The notes beneath the pieces were generated by a model, which saw nothing but the letters and a program-made list of their open reading frames with translations, had not been told where the DNA came from and did no database searches. From Hyalella azteca (taxonomy: Eukaryota; Arthropoda; Malacostraca; Amphipoda; Hyalellidae): DNA of 64,000 nucleotides. The stretch lies in contig NW_025938997.1 in NCBI RefSeq assembly GCF_000764305.2, positions 238,972 to 302,971 on the forward strand, given 5' to 3'. This document shows positions 45,604-56,413 of this stretch, one piece after another. The number at the start of each line of letters is the position of its first letter. The stretch's first letter is position 1. The position numbers were made by a program, and so were the translations under genes.

Positions 45604-48600
45604 TCACTTGCGAAAGAGTTTGGCGCCGGCGACCAGCCCGCCTAGGGTCGCCGTGTTGCCGCTGACCAGGAGGTAGCTGCCCTCAGGAAGCGCCAGCACG
45701 TCCAGACTGTGGTCCTCCTCCAGGTACTCCAGCAGGCGCTGCTGTCGCGTTTCCTTATAGAGGGAGAGAGTCGTGTCAGTCGTGGAGACACCCAACAATT
45801 CTCCATTTTACATTCACTAGGTAATGTAGCCCAATGGTACAAGTGAACTTCAACACCTCCGATGAATTCTATCAGAATAAAACAGTATTTATCAAGAAAC
45901 TTAAAAATTCAAGGCCTTTTACTGGTAAAAAATAAATGCAGGATGTTCTTATCTTAACTGTGCAGTGAGCAACAGATTAATATCCATTTGCTTACAATGT
46001 CATTACAGAAAGTAATATTTACCATATAAGGTCAACCTTGTGTGGCACATACAAGTAGGCGAGAAATATGATACATATTTCATAGCATATGTCTCATATA
46101 TAGTACATATATGAAGAAGTGAAGTGTAGTACATATATGAAACAAAACTATATATTTTCATTTATAATATATGAAATGCTATGGTAAGAAGAATCTCGTT
46201 GCAAAGTTTAATGCGAGCAGTTCTTGTAACTACAAACTTTTCGCATCAAACCCACCACAAATCTCAATTGCTGACACGATGCAAGGAAAACTAGAATAAG
46301 CATTAAATTACGGGAAATTCAATTATATTATAAACTGCAACATATCAAATTTGGTTCAGTGGTACCAGTATGTGCGAGGCCAGTTTGCCCGATGACCTCC
46401 TACTTAACAACTCACGCCCATGTGACCTCCTACTTAATAACTCACGCCCATGTGACCTCCTACTTAATAACTCACGCCCATGTGACCTCCTACTTAATAA
46501 CTCACGCCCATGTGAGTGGCAGGACCGGGCGCGGCCAGGTAGTGAGGGTTTATGTTAAAGGGCACGAGGTTGAGGGCATCGAAGCTCGGAGGGCACACGA
46601 TGGGCATGTCATTGGTGGTGCAGATGTTGGGCGTGGCGACGTTGGTGCCAGCAGAGCTGCCGATGTAGGGCACTCCATCCTGTGAGGAACACATAGTTTA
46701 TGTTTCTCGCTGCGGAGCTTGAGCAGAGCGAATATATACAGGAACATATATTATTATTAGCAGGGCTAGTATATATAGGAACATATATTTTATTACATGT
46801 ATTATATATACAAAGGAACTAAACTAAAGGAATCGCTGGGTCAGGAAATTAAAGACTAATTAGAATTTACTGTAACATTTTCAAAGCCCATGAAATAGAA
46901 TAACAATACGCCTACAGCACCTGCAAGACTCTGTGGCGAAGGGGCAGCAAGAGTCCGTTGCTTTGCAGTTTGTTGAGGAGTCTGAAGGTGTTACCCCCGC
47001 CCACGAAGACAGCCTCCGCTGCCTCCACCGCCTTCACAGGATCTGGTGACGCATGCACGCTCTCCAGGCTCATGCCTGTCAACAAGGTATTATATAAGTA
47101 TCATTACTTTCATGTAAAGAACCACAATATTTGCAGATTATTTCTTCTATATTAAGCAATAATTGTGCAATTATTGCTACATCCAGCAACATTTGTGGAA
47201 CAATAGCTGTGATGTCGAGCACCAATTGTTAAACCATTATTGCAATATCAAGCACCATATGTTAAATTATTTAAACACTTAATAAAATTGACTTCTAAGC
47301 CAGCACTACTACAATAATGTTAGGTTCTAAATTAATATTATTTAATTGAAATCAAAGTTGCCTTCAATGGTCCACATTTCATTTCATGCACTCATCAATT
47401 TCAATTAGGCAAAGTTTTGACCATGACTGAAGGAAGGGAAGAGTATGCAAAAATTAGTGTTAGTAACAGCTTTGACTGCTTGAAGATATAGGAAACTTGT
47501 CTATTTTATACACTTAAGGCATTACTTAAGTCAAGGATATACTTTACTCATACTAAATTATCATGAGAATTTTAGACAATACAATTTGACAGTGTACATG
47601 ATATTATTTAAAATGGGCATGTATTAATTAATCTCAGCATAGATAAATATCTAAAATTTAGCACATTTAATCATATATTTCCGCCAAACCAAATAGTGAA
47701 TAAATAGGACTCTATCAATCATAAACCTCAATTACCAAGACAAATCAAACTAATTACATAAATACATATAAAGCTAATTTAATTTCAAATGATCTTCTAA
47801 TAACACAGCACACACTATTTCTAAGGAGCAAGCTGGAGAAACAAGAGACAAACAGAGAGCTAAGGAACAAGAGATAAACAGAGAGCTAAGGAACAAGTGA
47901 CAAACAGAGAGCTAAGGAACAAGAGACAAACAGAGAGCTAAGGAACAAGAGACAAACAGAGAGCTATGGAACAAGAGACAAACATAGAGCTAAGGAACAA
48001 GAGACAAACAGAGAGCTAAGAAACAAGAGACAGAGAGCTAAGGAACAAGAGATAAACAGAGAGCTAGCTATGGAACAAGAGACAAACAGAGAGCTAAGGA
48101 ACAAGAGACAAACCTGTCTCTTATACACATCTAGATGTGTATAAGAGACAGCCATGAGGGTGAGTGGTGGGAGATTCGAGCGTCAGCCATGAGGGTGAGT
48201 GGTGGGAGATTCGAGCGTCAGCCATGAGGGTAAGTGGTGGGAGAATCGAGCGTCAGCCTTGAAGCTGAGTGGCGGGAGACTCGAGTTCAGTCTTGAGAAT
48301 GAGTCGTGTTATGTTACCTTTAGCTAAGAACCATGTATGCTTCGCTTTAGGTAAGTCATGAATGCTTCGCTTGCCTCGGAGTGACGACTGGCACCCTACG
48401 ACATTTTTGCTATGATTCATTCATCGTGCATGATTACCCTTTCACATTGTCCGCTTTGACATTTGGATCTTGTTAATAAGAACGCCAGATTTACTGTGGT
48501 GCTTATTCTTAATAAGAACATTACTGAGGTAACAAGAACATTACGTATTCTTAACAGGGTGAATAAAATGAATAATACAAACAATTAGGTTGGTTAGGTT

Positions 48601-51600
48601 GAGTACAAGGTAATTAGGCTAGGTTGACTTTGTTTTTCAACCTAACCTATTTAGGTTAGGTTGACAAACAAGTTCATACGGTGGTGCTTATTCTTAACAA
48701 GATCCTGACATTTTTATGTCTAACAGGCACATGCTAGCGCACATCCTGAACATTGCCTACATCAGCTTCTGCGAACAGAAGTGTGGACAGCCTCATGGAC
48801 TCGCAGAAATCTGGACACTCTCATGAACAAGCAGATGTGTGGACAGCCTCGGCTTGAGCGCTCACGGACTGCATGCGCGGACTGAAAAATGGATTCTGAC
48901 TGCGGTTAGCCGGTCACAATACTGACTGACTGCGGTCACAATACTGACTGACTGCCGTCACAATACTGACTGACTAAGGAACAAGAGACAAACAGAGAGC
49001 TAAGGAACAAGATACAAACAGAGAGCTAAGGAACAAGAGACAAACAGAGAGCTAAGGAACAAGAGACAGACAGAGAGCTAAGGAACAAGAGACAGACAGA
49101 GAGCTAAGGAACAAGAGACAAGCAGAGAGCTAAGGAACAAGAGACAAACAAAGAGCTAAGGAGCAAGAGACAAACAGAGAGCTAAGGAACAAGATTAGAG
49201 ATATCAGGAAAAATATGTGGAAAATGCTGTTTAACAATCATTTGTTCATCAGGAAAAAAAATCACAATTTACCCTTTTTCATAAGAGTCAGGAATGAAAC
49301 AAGGTTGCTGTACGGGGAGAGAAACTGCTTTAGTTTCATATGTACAACATTCCTCCTACAAAAGTTCTAAAGAAATTAAGGCAGGTATTTTTGATGGGCA
49401 ATCAGCAGGATATCTTAGAACAATCCTAAAGTTCTCTAATTCAACACAGGGAAAAACATGGAATTAATGTAGGGCAGTCATCTAGGAGTTTATAAACAGG
49501 AAGATACAAGATTTTAATAGGAAGAATTCCTAATAAACCTGGATTTTTCATGTATAAATATGAGCATTAAGACTCATTTCATCAATCTCAATATGTATTG
49601 ATGCTTGCTTAGTTTAATAGAAGTAACAGATGAGCAGGACAGACATACAGAATAATCACACATACAAACAGCTGGTCGCTTCACTGAGACCATGTGTGCC
49701 CCAGGCATTTGCAATAGTACTTCAGTATGTATAAATTTATTCTATAGACATATGATGTACATTTGTATATTCATGATTATGTTTTCTTTTCATTTTCATA
49801 AAATAATTACTTTGACTCAATGTTGGTTTGACTGGCTGTAAAATGTTCATATATGATAATAATTTTGAATCCTTAGATCTGTTACTTAGTTTCGAGCCTA
49901 GAAGACTTGGTGAGCCCTCCCCATAAGTAACTTATAACAAAATATAGCTGTGAAATATAGTAATAGTTGCATCTCAGATGAGAATCCATTCTGTTCGAGT
50001 GAGAATTTTGATGCAGGATCTATCACTCTGAAGATGTGACAAAATTATTTGTTCAGCCCATTATAGTGATGGCCAGTGTTGAATTAGTGTTGATAGATAT
50101 TTCATCAGTCAGCTCATAAAGTTTGGGTCTGCCAAACAAAGTTAGGGTCTACCCAACAATTCAGGGTCTACACAACAAAGTTAGGGTTTACCCAACAAAG
50201 TTAGGGTCTACCCAACAAAGTTTAGGTCTACACAACAAAGTTAGGGTTTACCCAACAAAGTTAGGGTCTACCCAACAAAGTTTAGGTCTACTCAACAAAG
50301 TTAGGGTCTACCCAACAAAGTTTAGGTCTACACAACAAAGTTAGGGTTTACCCAACAAAGTTAGGGTCTACCCAACAAAGTTTAGGTCTACTCAACAAAG
50401 TTAGGGTCTACCCAACAAAGTTTGGTTCTACCCAAGAAGGTTAGGGTCTACACAACAAAGTTTGGGTCTACCCTACAAAGTTGGGGTCTACCCAACAAAG
50501 TTTGGTTCAACCCAACAAAGTTAGGGGTCTACACAACAAAGTTAGGGTCTACGCAACAAAGTTAGGGTCTACCCAACAAAGTTTGCTTTTACCCAACAGA
50601 GTTAGGGTCTATGCAACAAAGTTTGGGTCTACCCAACAAAGTTTTTTTCTACCAAACCAAGTTAGGGTTTACCCAACAAAGTTTTGGTCTACACACCAAA
50701 GTTAGGGTCTACCAAACAAAGTTAGGGTCTACCCAACAAAGTTTGGTTCTACCCAACAAAGTTAGGGTCTACCCAACAAAGTTAGGGTCTACCCTACAAA
50801 GTTAGGGTCTATACAACCAAGTTAGGGTCTACCCAACCAAGTTAGGGTCTACCCAACAAATTTAGGTTCTACCCAACAAAGTTAGGGTTTACCCAACCAA
50901 GTTAGGGTCTACCCTACAAAGTTAGGGTCTACCCAACAAAGTTAGGGTTTACCCAACAAAGTTAGGGTCTACCCAACAAAGTTTTGGTCTACACAACAAA
51001 GTTTTGGTCTACACAACAAAGTTTGGTTCTACCCAACAAAGTTAGGGTCTACACAACAAAGTTAGGGTCTACCCTACAAAGTTAGGGTCTATACAACCAA
51101 GTTAGGGTCTATACAACCAAGTTAGAGTCTACCCAACCAAGTTAGGGTCTACCCAACAAAGTTAGGGTTTACCCAACAAAGTTAGGGTCTACCCAAAAAA
51201 GCTATGGTCTACCTAACAAAGCTAGGGTCTAGCCAACAAAGTTAGGGTCTATCCAACAAAGCTAGGGTCTACCCAACAAAGTTAAGGTCTACCCAACAAA
51301 GTTTAGGTCTACCCAACAAAGTTTAGGTCTACCCAACAATGTTTGGTTCTACCCAAACAAGTTAGGGTCTACCTAACAAGTTTGGTTCTACCCAACCATG
51401 TTAGGGTCTACCCAACAAAGTTATGGTCTACCCTACAAAGTTATGGTCTATACAACCAAGTTAGGGTCTACCCAACAAAGTTAGGGTGTACCCAACAAAG
51501 TGTAGGTCTACCCAACAAAGTTTAGGTCTACCCAACAAAGTTTAGGTCTACCCAACAATGTTTGGTTCTACCCAAACAAGTTTGGTTCTACCCAAACAAG

Positions 51601-52565
51601 TTAGGATCTATTCAACAAAGTTAGGGTCTACCCAACAAAGTTAGGGTCTACCCACCAAGTTTTTCAAATGCAGTTCTGACTATGCTGGTGTAGCCGTCCA
51701 TGTCTGTGAGGGCATAGGGGATGAAGAGCACTTTCTTCACACCATGCCTGGCCAAACACAAAAAAAAACAGGAAGCAAAGATTAAATTGTAGAAATAATG
51801 GCCAGTTTTGGTCAATTTTGAACTATCACCAATCCAGTCCCTCATTATACTCATTTAAATAGAAGCAATAGGTACGCTCATGCATGAACAAGAGGAAAAT
51901 GTTGCTTGTTCCTTTTACTATGCAAGAAGCTCACCAAAAATTTCACATACTTAGGAAAAATTGTATTTGTCTAACAAGGAAACTCTGATGAGAAATTATT
52001 GCTGGATTTAATAAAAACAATATCTTATTTTCTTCAGACGGTTTCAGGCTCTTCAAAATCCATTTGTCAACAAAGTTAAACTATATATATAATAGTATAT
52101 ATATATTTAATTGATTCCCCCTACTCCACTTAAATTTAGAAAGTAAGTACATCAATCAACTGCAAAGCCAATAGGTTCAAATCATTCCATGATTAAAGCT
52201 ATGGCTTTAGAAAAAAATGTTGTCTTCTAGTATGACTCTGCATCAGCCCATAAAATAGAATAGACTGCAGACATAATACTGAGGCCATCATATGGATCCC
52301 AGAGGACTTGCAATTCTAAAAATTGCCTGAACTAAAGGTAAGGTCTCCTTCTGGGATAAGAATTGGCTTGCCCCAAGCTTCTTAATGTAATAATGTAATG
52401 AAACAAATTTCTCTGAATAACTTTAAAAGTCCCTAGTAGGATAATCAAAAGTAATTCAGTCACTCACCTTGCAAGAAAATCCTTGATTGTGCTTGAAGCC
52501 CATTCTAAATATCCAGAGCCATGAACTTGTGAATTTGACAGAAGCAGCAAATTTCTTGCACTCAT
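45604..52565 (-). CDS. Alpha-aspartyl dipeptidase (peptidase E, S51), complete
   Basis: Five exons on the - strand: 52565-52468, 51747-51656, 47075-46921, 46679-46506, 45753-45604; 669 nt, 222 residues plus stop, all junctions in frame with GT-AG introns. The ATG at 52565 gives [20 protein letters not shown], the expected N-terminus. Motifs: [11 protein letters not shown] (35-45), [11 protein letters not shown] (87-97), nucleophile G-S-S-A-G (Ser124), TTNDMPI (Asp139), FNINPHYL (His161), THMGETR (170-176), C-terminus GAKLFRK. The Ser-Asp-His set fits the E. coli PepE triad. The enzyme removes N-terminal Asp from dipeptides; a cytosolic place is inferred from the lack of a signal peptide. Length fits the family (about 230). 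Two donors lie at the edge of minisatellites, and intron 2 holds an assembly artefact. Confidence 0.93.
46386..46515. repeat. 30-bp minisatellite copying a donor of the dipeptidase gene
   Basis: On the - strand the exon end CACATGGGC|GTGAGTT is repeated as CACATGGGCGTGAGTTATTA plus AGTAGGAGGT, four donors in all (GTGAG complements at 46501, 46471, 46441 and 46411). The first donor is used in the model because it joins G173 to E174 in frame. Confidence 0.95.
47825..48113. repeat. 26-bp minisatellite, left part
   Basis: About 11 copies of GAGCTAAGGAACAAGAGACA plus AACAGA in intron 2 of the dipeptidase gene. The same array resumes at 48976-49195; the two parts are separated by the adapter and the foreign segment and were probably one block. 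Confidence 0.95.
48114..48151. other. Nextera mate-pair junction adapter (sequencing artefact)
   Basis: CTGTCTCTTATACACATCT (48114-48132) directly followed by AGATGTGTATAAGAGACAG (48133-48151): two inverted 19-bp Tn5 mosaic ends, exactly the junction left by transposase-based mate-pair circularisation. The minus-strand frame across it gives [13 protein letters not shown], a known contaminant peptide. It is not genomic sequence. Confidence 0.97.
48152..48975. other. Misplaced segment, probably the content of the N gap at 32235
   Basis: It begins with two to three 35-bp units identical to the last units before the gap, including the GCCATGAG variant and GATTCGAGCGTCAG, and ends with 22-bp CGGTCACAATACTGACTGAC units identical to those after the gap. 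The unique middle (about 650 bp) has no evident exon and includes ATTCTTAA(T/C)AAGA and AACCTAACC motifs. The length suits the 726-N gap. The orientation is the same as in the chitin-binding locus. Confidence 0.88.
48976..49195. repeat. 26-bp minisatellite, right part
   Basis: Continues the 47825-48113 array after the misplaced segment, same unit with GACAGACAGA and GATACAAACA variants. Confidence 0.95.
49196..50119. other. Intron 2 of the dipeptidase gene, nothing recognised
   Basis: AT-rich unique sequence between two tandem arrays. No open frame or transposon end seen. Confidence 0.5.
50120..51655. repeat. 20-bp minisatellite, about 75 copies, abutting a donor
   Basis: Unit GTTAGGGTCTACCCAACAAA on the + strand. 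On the - strand the array starts at the donor of dipeptidase exon 2: the exon end AAACTTG|GTGGGTAGACC is followed by CTAACTTTGTTGGGTAGACC repeats. Several units keep ACTTG|GTTGGG, nearer to the donor itself. TTTA, TTTGGTT and CCAAG sub-variants alternate, suggesting higher-order structure. Confidence 0.95.
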
Positions 52566-53690
52566 GCTTAATATGATATTGACTGCTGTATATAATTGCT
52601 CACTGTTATGTTTCCAGAAAGCAGAGGGCCCAAACAAAAAAAAATGTAGTGAACAAAATCCTGCTTTGGCAAATAGTGAAATTGTTGAAACTACAGACCA
52701 AGAATCTCAATAAACTTGCTGTCTCAGTTTTTCATAAGGAAGTCCTAAGTCAAGTTTGGATCATGAAAAAGCTAGCAGCAATTTTGTGGGATGACAACAT
52801 TTTCCACATCATCTCCATAAGTGGTGCTTGGCTAAGTGAATCTTTCAAAGTATGAACTTACTTGCCATGTTCAGGTTTGAAGTTTTTTGCCATAAATATA
52901 CAACATGATTTTTTCAAATTTTGACTTTATATCTCATTTAGAAGTAATACATAATCTTCATAGAGAGGAGCATAAGTGACTTTATTTGGTTTTTAAATAT
53001 TTAATTATGGCTCTCACATAGTTGCTCAAGTAATTATTTGTATTAATTGCTTATCTTGATTACATTTTACAACCAAGTTCAGTCTGGCTTGTAACTAAGT
53101 TGTTCTTCATTCATTTATTGGCTTTCCTCAAACCGCTGCATTTTTAGAAGGCTATAAGCACAATCTTCCATTCAATATTAAACCTTTCATTTCATGCTCT
53201 CGTATAAAATTGAATAAATAATTCCATTTATGAAATCATTTTTCTGATGCCCAATTAAATGTAATCATATTTATCATAGTTGGCGAGTAGAGCTAATCAG
53301 TGGTATACACTTAATTTGGGGAAACATTTAAATTTCTCAGTGGCTCACAAAAATGTAGAAGAATCAATAGAAGAGGTCTTGAAGTGAAAAATTATATCCT
53401 TATCCTACTTTTTGGGTCGTAACATCTTCCTAGTCATTGTCTTATAGCAAGAATATGTAACTTCAAAATTTCAATTCCTAAAAGACCCATGAGAACCTAC
53501 AGAACAGCAGTCTTGACTCATGGATTAAGCCTGCTATATGGAGGTAGGCCCTTTCAGAGCATTATGTTAAAAAGCCACAAACATGGATGCTCTTGCATGA
53601 ATAAACAAATGATTTGAATTCTGACTTTTGAATGTATGACATAACAACAATTTTAGAAGTTTGTCATGATCGCAACAGCAGGCCTTATTT
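52566..53690. other. Upstream of the dipeptidase gene, nothing recognised
   Basis: AT-rich. The promoter and any 5' UTR exon of the dipeptidase gene should lie here, but I cannot point to a convincing core element. A 68-residue + strand frame (52649-52855) has no motif. Confidence 0.4.
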
Positions 53691-53698
53691 GTCTAGAT

Positions 53699-55316
53699 CA
53701 GTGGTTCCCAAACTTTTTCAGGCTGGCGCCCCCTTTGGCTCCCTAGTGAACTTCTATCGCCCCCCCCCCACAGACACATATAAAAACATACGCCTCTTTC
53801 TTGAAATTTAGTACGCTGCAATTTTAATAGATAAATGTTAAACACAAATGTGTATTTCACAAATAGAACCCCATTTAGTGAACCAATATGTTTTTAGGCT
53901 GTTTTAACTGTTTCAGCACTAGAAACCTTGGACGTCTCGGGCAAATTCACGGCCGGACTCGTGGCCAGTCGCACGACCAATCTCCAAATTCAATTATCAA
54001 GTAATATCTCCCAAACTAATGAACGCAGCTCAAGGAGGCTTGGAACATATATTCGTCAGAACCTAATGTTGATTTTTAGCTTGTAAAAATGTTTAAATTT
54101 CATCTTCATTCCTGAGTTATATTGCGACAAAGGCCGAAATTCGCAGTGATCAAAGAATTTCTTCCAAACTACTGAACAGATTTGAACGAAATTTTGAATA
54201 TACATTCCTAACTACCAAGCGTTGATTTTTTTGGCTTTTAAAAATTTTCAATTTTACCTTCGTTTGCGAGTTTTTTTCACAGTCATTCTTGATTTCACAC
54301 TTATATTTGGCCCGTATCGCCGGATAATTTGTCGCTTAAATTCGCGGCGATCAAGAAATTTCTTCTAAACTACAGAACAGATTTCAACGAAACTTTGTAT
54401 ATAAATACCTAACCTCTCAACGGTGATGTTTAGCTCGTGGCAATTTTTCTATTTTGCTTTCGTTCGCGAGTAATACAGATATAGGAGGAACGACCGGCTT
54501 TTCTACTGGCCGGTTTCACCAAGAGCCGTTTACGTATATCCGTATACGTATAGCCGTATAACTCGCAAACGAAGGCAAAATGAAAAAATTTAGCGAGCTA
54601 AACATCACCATTGCTGAGGTTAGGTATTTAAATACTAAGTGTCGTTTAAATCCATTCTGTAGTTTTGGAAGGAATTTCTTGATTACTGCGAATTTAAGCA
54701 CGTATTTGCTGTTTAAATCACAAATGAAGCTGAAATGGAAAAAAAATCGCGAACAAAGGCACAATCAAATGAGTTTTCATGAGCTAAACATTAACGTTTG
54801 GTAGTTAGGACTGTAAATTCAAAATTTCGTTGGAATGCTCAATATATAGTTTGGAAAAAAATTCTTGATTACCCGGTACTGTGAATTTCGGCCCGTATTG
54901 CCATATAACTACGGCAAAAACAAATGAAGGCAAAATTAAAAAAAATTCACGAGCTTAACATTACCGTTAGGTCTTAATGAATACGTGTACCAAGTTTCAT
55001 TGAGATAAGTTCATTAGTTTGAGAGATATTACCTGAACATTGAATTGGCCATGAGATTGGCCGCGAGTCCGACCGTTAATTTGTCTGAGACGTAAACCAC
55101 AGGAGAGGTTAAAAAACAGATCTGGGTGAAAAAACCATCGCTGGGAGTCATGATGTGCTGCACGTGTTGTGTACAAATAGTCAAAAAAACGTTCGAACTT
55201 CGTCTTCGGACTACCGCCCCCCTATCGCCCCCCAAACGCCCTCTTCTTCCTTACCGCCCCCCAAAATCTTTCCACCGCCCCTAGGGGGGCGATATCGCCC
55301 ACTTTGGGAACCACTG
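53699..55316. mobile_element. hAT-type non-autonomous element, 8-bp TSD
   Basis: Ends CAGTGGTTCCCAAACTTTTT and AGTTTGGGAACCACTG-like (ACTTTGGGAACCACTG) are inverted. The 8-bp direct repeat GTCTAGAT lies immediately outside both ends (53691-53698 and 55317-55324), diagnostic of hAT transposition. Near both ends are CGCCCCC-rich stretches. No transposase frame is present. The interior is itself a palindrome of about 1.1 kb made of roughly 180-bp units, two direct on the left and inverted on the right (for example AATTTCTTC(C/T)AAACTAC(T/A)GAAC). Confidence 0.9.
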
Positions 55317-55629
55317 GTCTAGATCATGTGCAAGAAATTGGCCAAGACTTTGCAGGCAGAGCAATAATTCATTTTTTAAGTTAGGCTTGCCTTTTTCAAA
55401 ATAAGAAATCCCATAACACTCATTCTTGTTGAAACAATATATGACTTGTAATGGCTTCTTAGTAAGCTTATTCACCATATGCTTGATGAACTTTAGGGTA
55501 CGGCCAGACTAAAAGCAAGAAAGCTGAAGCTTGCGGAAGCTTGGAGCGCACAGACACGAGCTGGCGCGTGTAGGTGGCCAGACACAACGTGAGGTGGCAC
55601 GATCGGTCAAAGAAAATTTAGACAAGTAA

Positions 55630-55803
55630 AAGAAAATTTTCAACTATCGCCTATCTAGAGCCCGGCAATGCGTTGAGTGCACGTTTGGCACTATGACCGC
55701 AAAATTTAGATTACTAACAAAGTCTATCAAAACAAGTGTTGAACATGCAACAGTAATTGTAAAAGCCATTTGTGTTTTACACAATATGATCCTAGGTTCC
55801 TAG
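55630..55803 (+). pseudogene. Harbinger (HARBI1-like) nuclease C-terminal fragment
   Basis: The frame reads FNYRLSRARQCVECTFGTM, then AKFRLL and ATVIVKAICVLHNMIL before a TAG at 55801. These are the YRLSRAR...EN.FG and LHN blocks around the last part of the DDE nuclease. The frame opens only after a stop at 55627, so the catalytic N-terminal part is missing and the fragment cannot work. Confidence 0.8.
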
Positions 55804-56061
55804 CTCGAGAAGGCATCGACACTGAAGCAGCACCAGGTGTCAAGGATCACCGTGAAAAAGTAAATACCAGAACACCAAAAGCTGAAAGAAATACTGTAGC
55901 CCGAGATATGCTACCAATGTTCGTAACACTCTAACTACTTACTTTACTTCTCCCATTGGGAGTGTTTCAGGGCAGGCATACATCTAGAATCTAGATTATA
56001 AATATAAGGTTACTACTAGTACACATATAAATGAAACAAAATGATGTTTTATTGACCTTAC

Positions 56062-56206
56062 CAGGAATACTCAATGCATCACAAATCTGCGACCAGCTGT
56101 CATCGATGTACTGACGATCACTGTGCTTGGGGTGCGAGGCATCCCAGATAGCCAGCACGGCTTGGATGGAGCAGATCAAAGTTTTGACATCCATCCTCAA
56201 CGACAT
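56062..56206 (-). CDS. MADF-domain exon (Harbinger accessory or host-like DNA-binding protein), partial
   Basis: From ATG at 56206: MSLRMDVKTLICSIQAVLAI, then WDASHPKHSDRQYIDDSWSQ and ICDALSIPG up to a donor CCTG|GTAAGG after 56062. L-I-x-x-(V/I)-x-x-x-x-x-(L/I)-W-D and W-x-x-I-x-x-x-L are the MADF (Adf-1-like) signature. MADF or Myb/SANT proteins help Harbinger nucleases bind and enter the nucleus. Later exons of this protein are not found inside the element, so it is probably a remnant. It is antisense to the nuclease fragment. Confidence 0.65.
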
Positions 56207-56413
56207 CTCAAGGGCAACTACATGCGCGTGCTCGCGCTTGTATATTTAACTCAACAAATTACAAGCTTCGCGCCTCAGCAAGCACCGCGGGTGCTAGCGT
56301 GAGTGCGCGTCCTATCTGGCCATCCTTATGGGATTGTTTTGAATATAATATGGTTGCTTCAGCGCGCTTACGCTCGCGTGCGCTTTCTCGCTTTCTGTCT
56401 GGCAGCACCCTTA

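Larger units (their letters stand above)
55496..56410. mobile_element. PIF/Harbinger-type element, 915 bp, TTA TSD
   Basis: Left end GGGTACGGCCAGACTAAAAG and right end (reverse complement) GGGTGCTGCCAGACAGAAAG are inverted, and TTA lies immediately outside both (55493-55495 and 56411-56413). Inside are a nuclease fragment on the + strand and a MADF-domain exon on the - strand, the two-gene layout typical of this superfamily. Both frames are short, so it is an internally deleted copy. Confidence 0.8.

Noticed and set aside
48600..48680. Telomere-like TTAGG repeats (GGTTAGGTTG, AACCTAACC)
   Set aside because: Only a few short imperfect units inside the misplaced segment; not an array.
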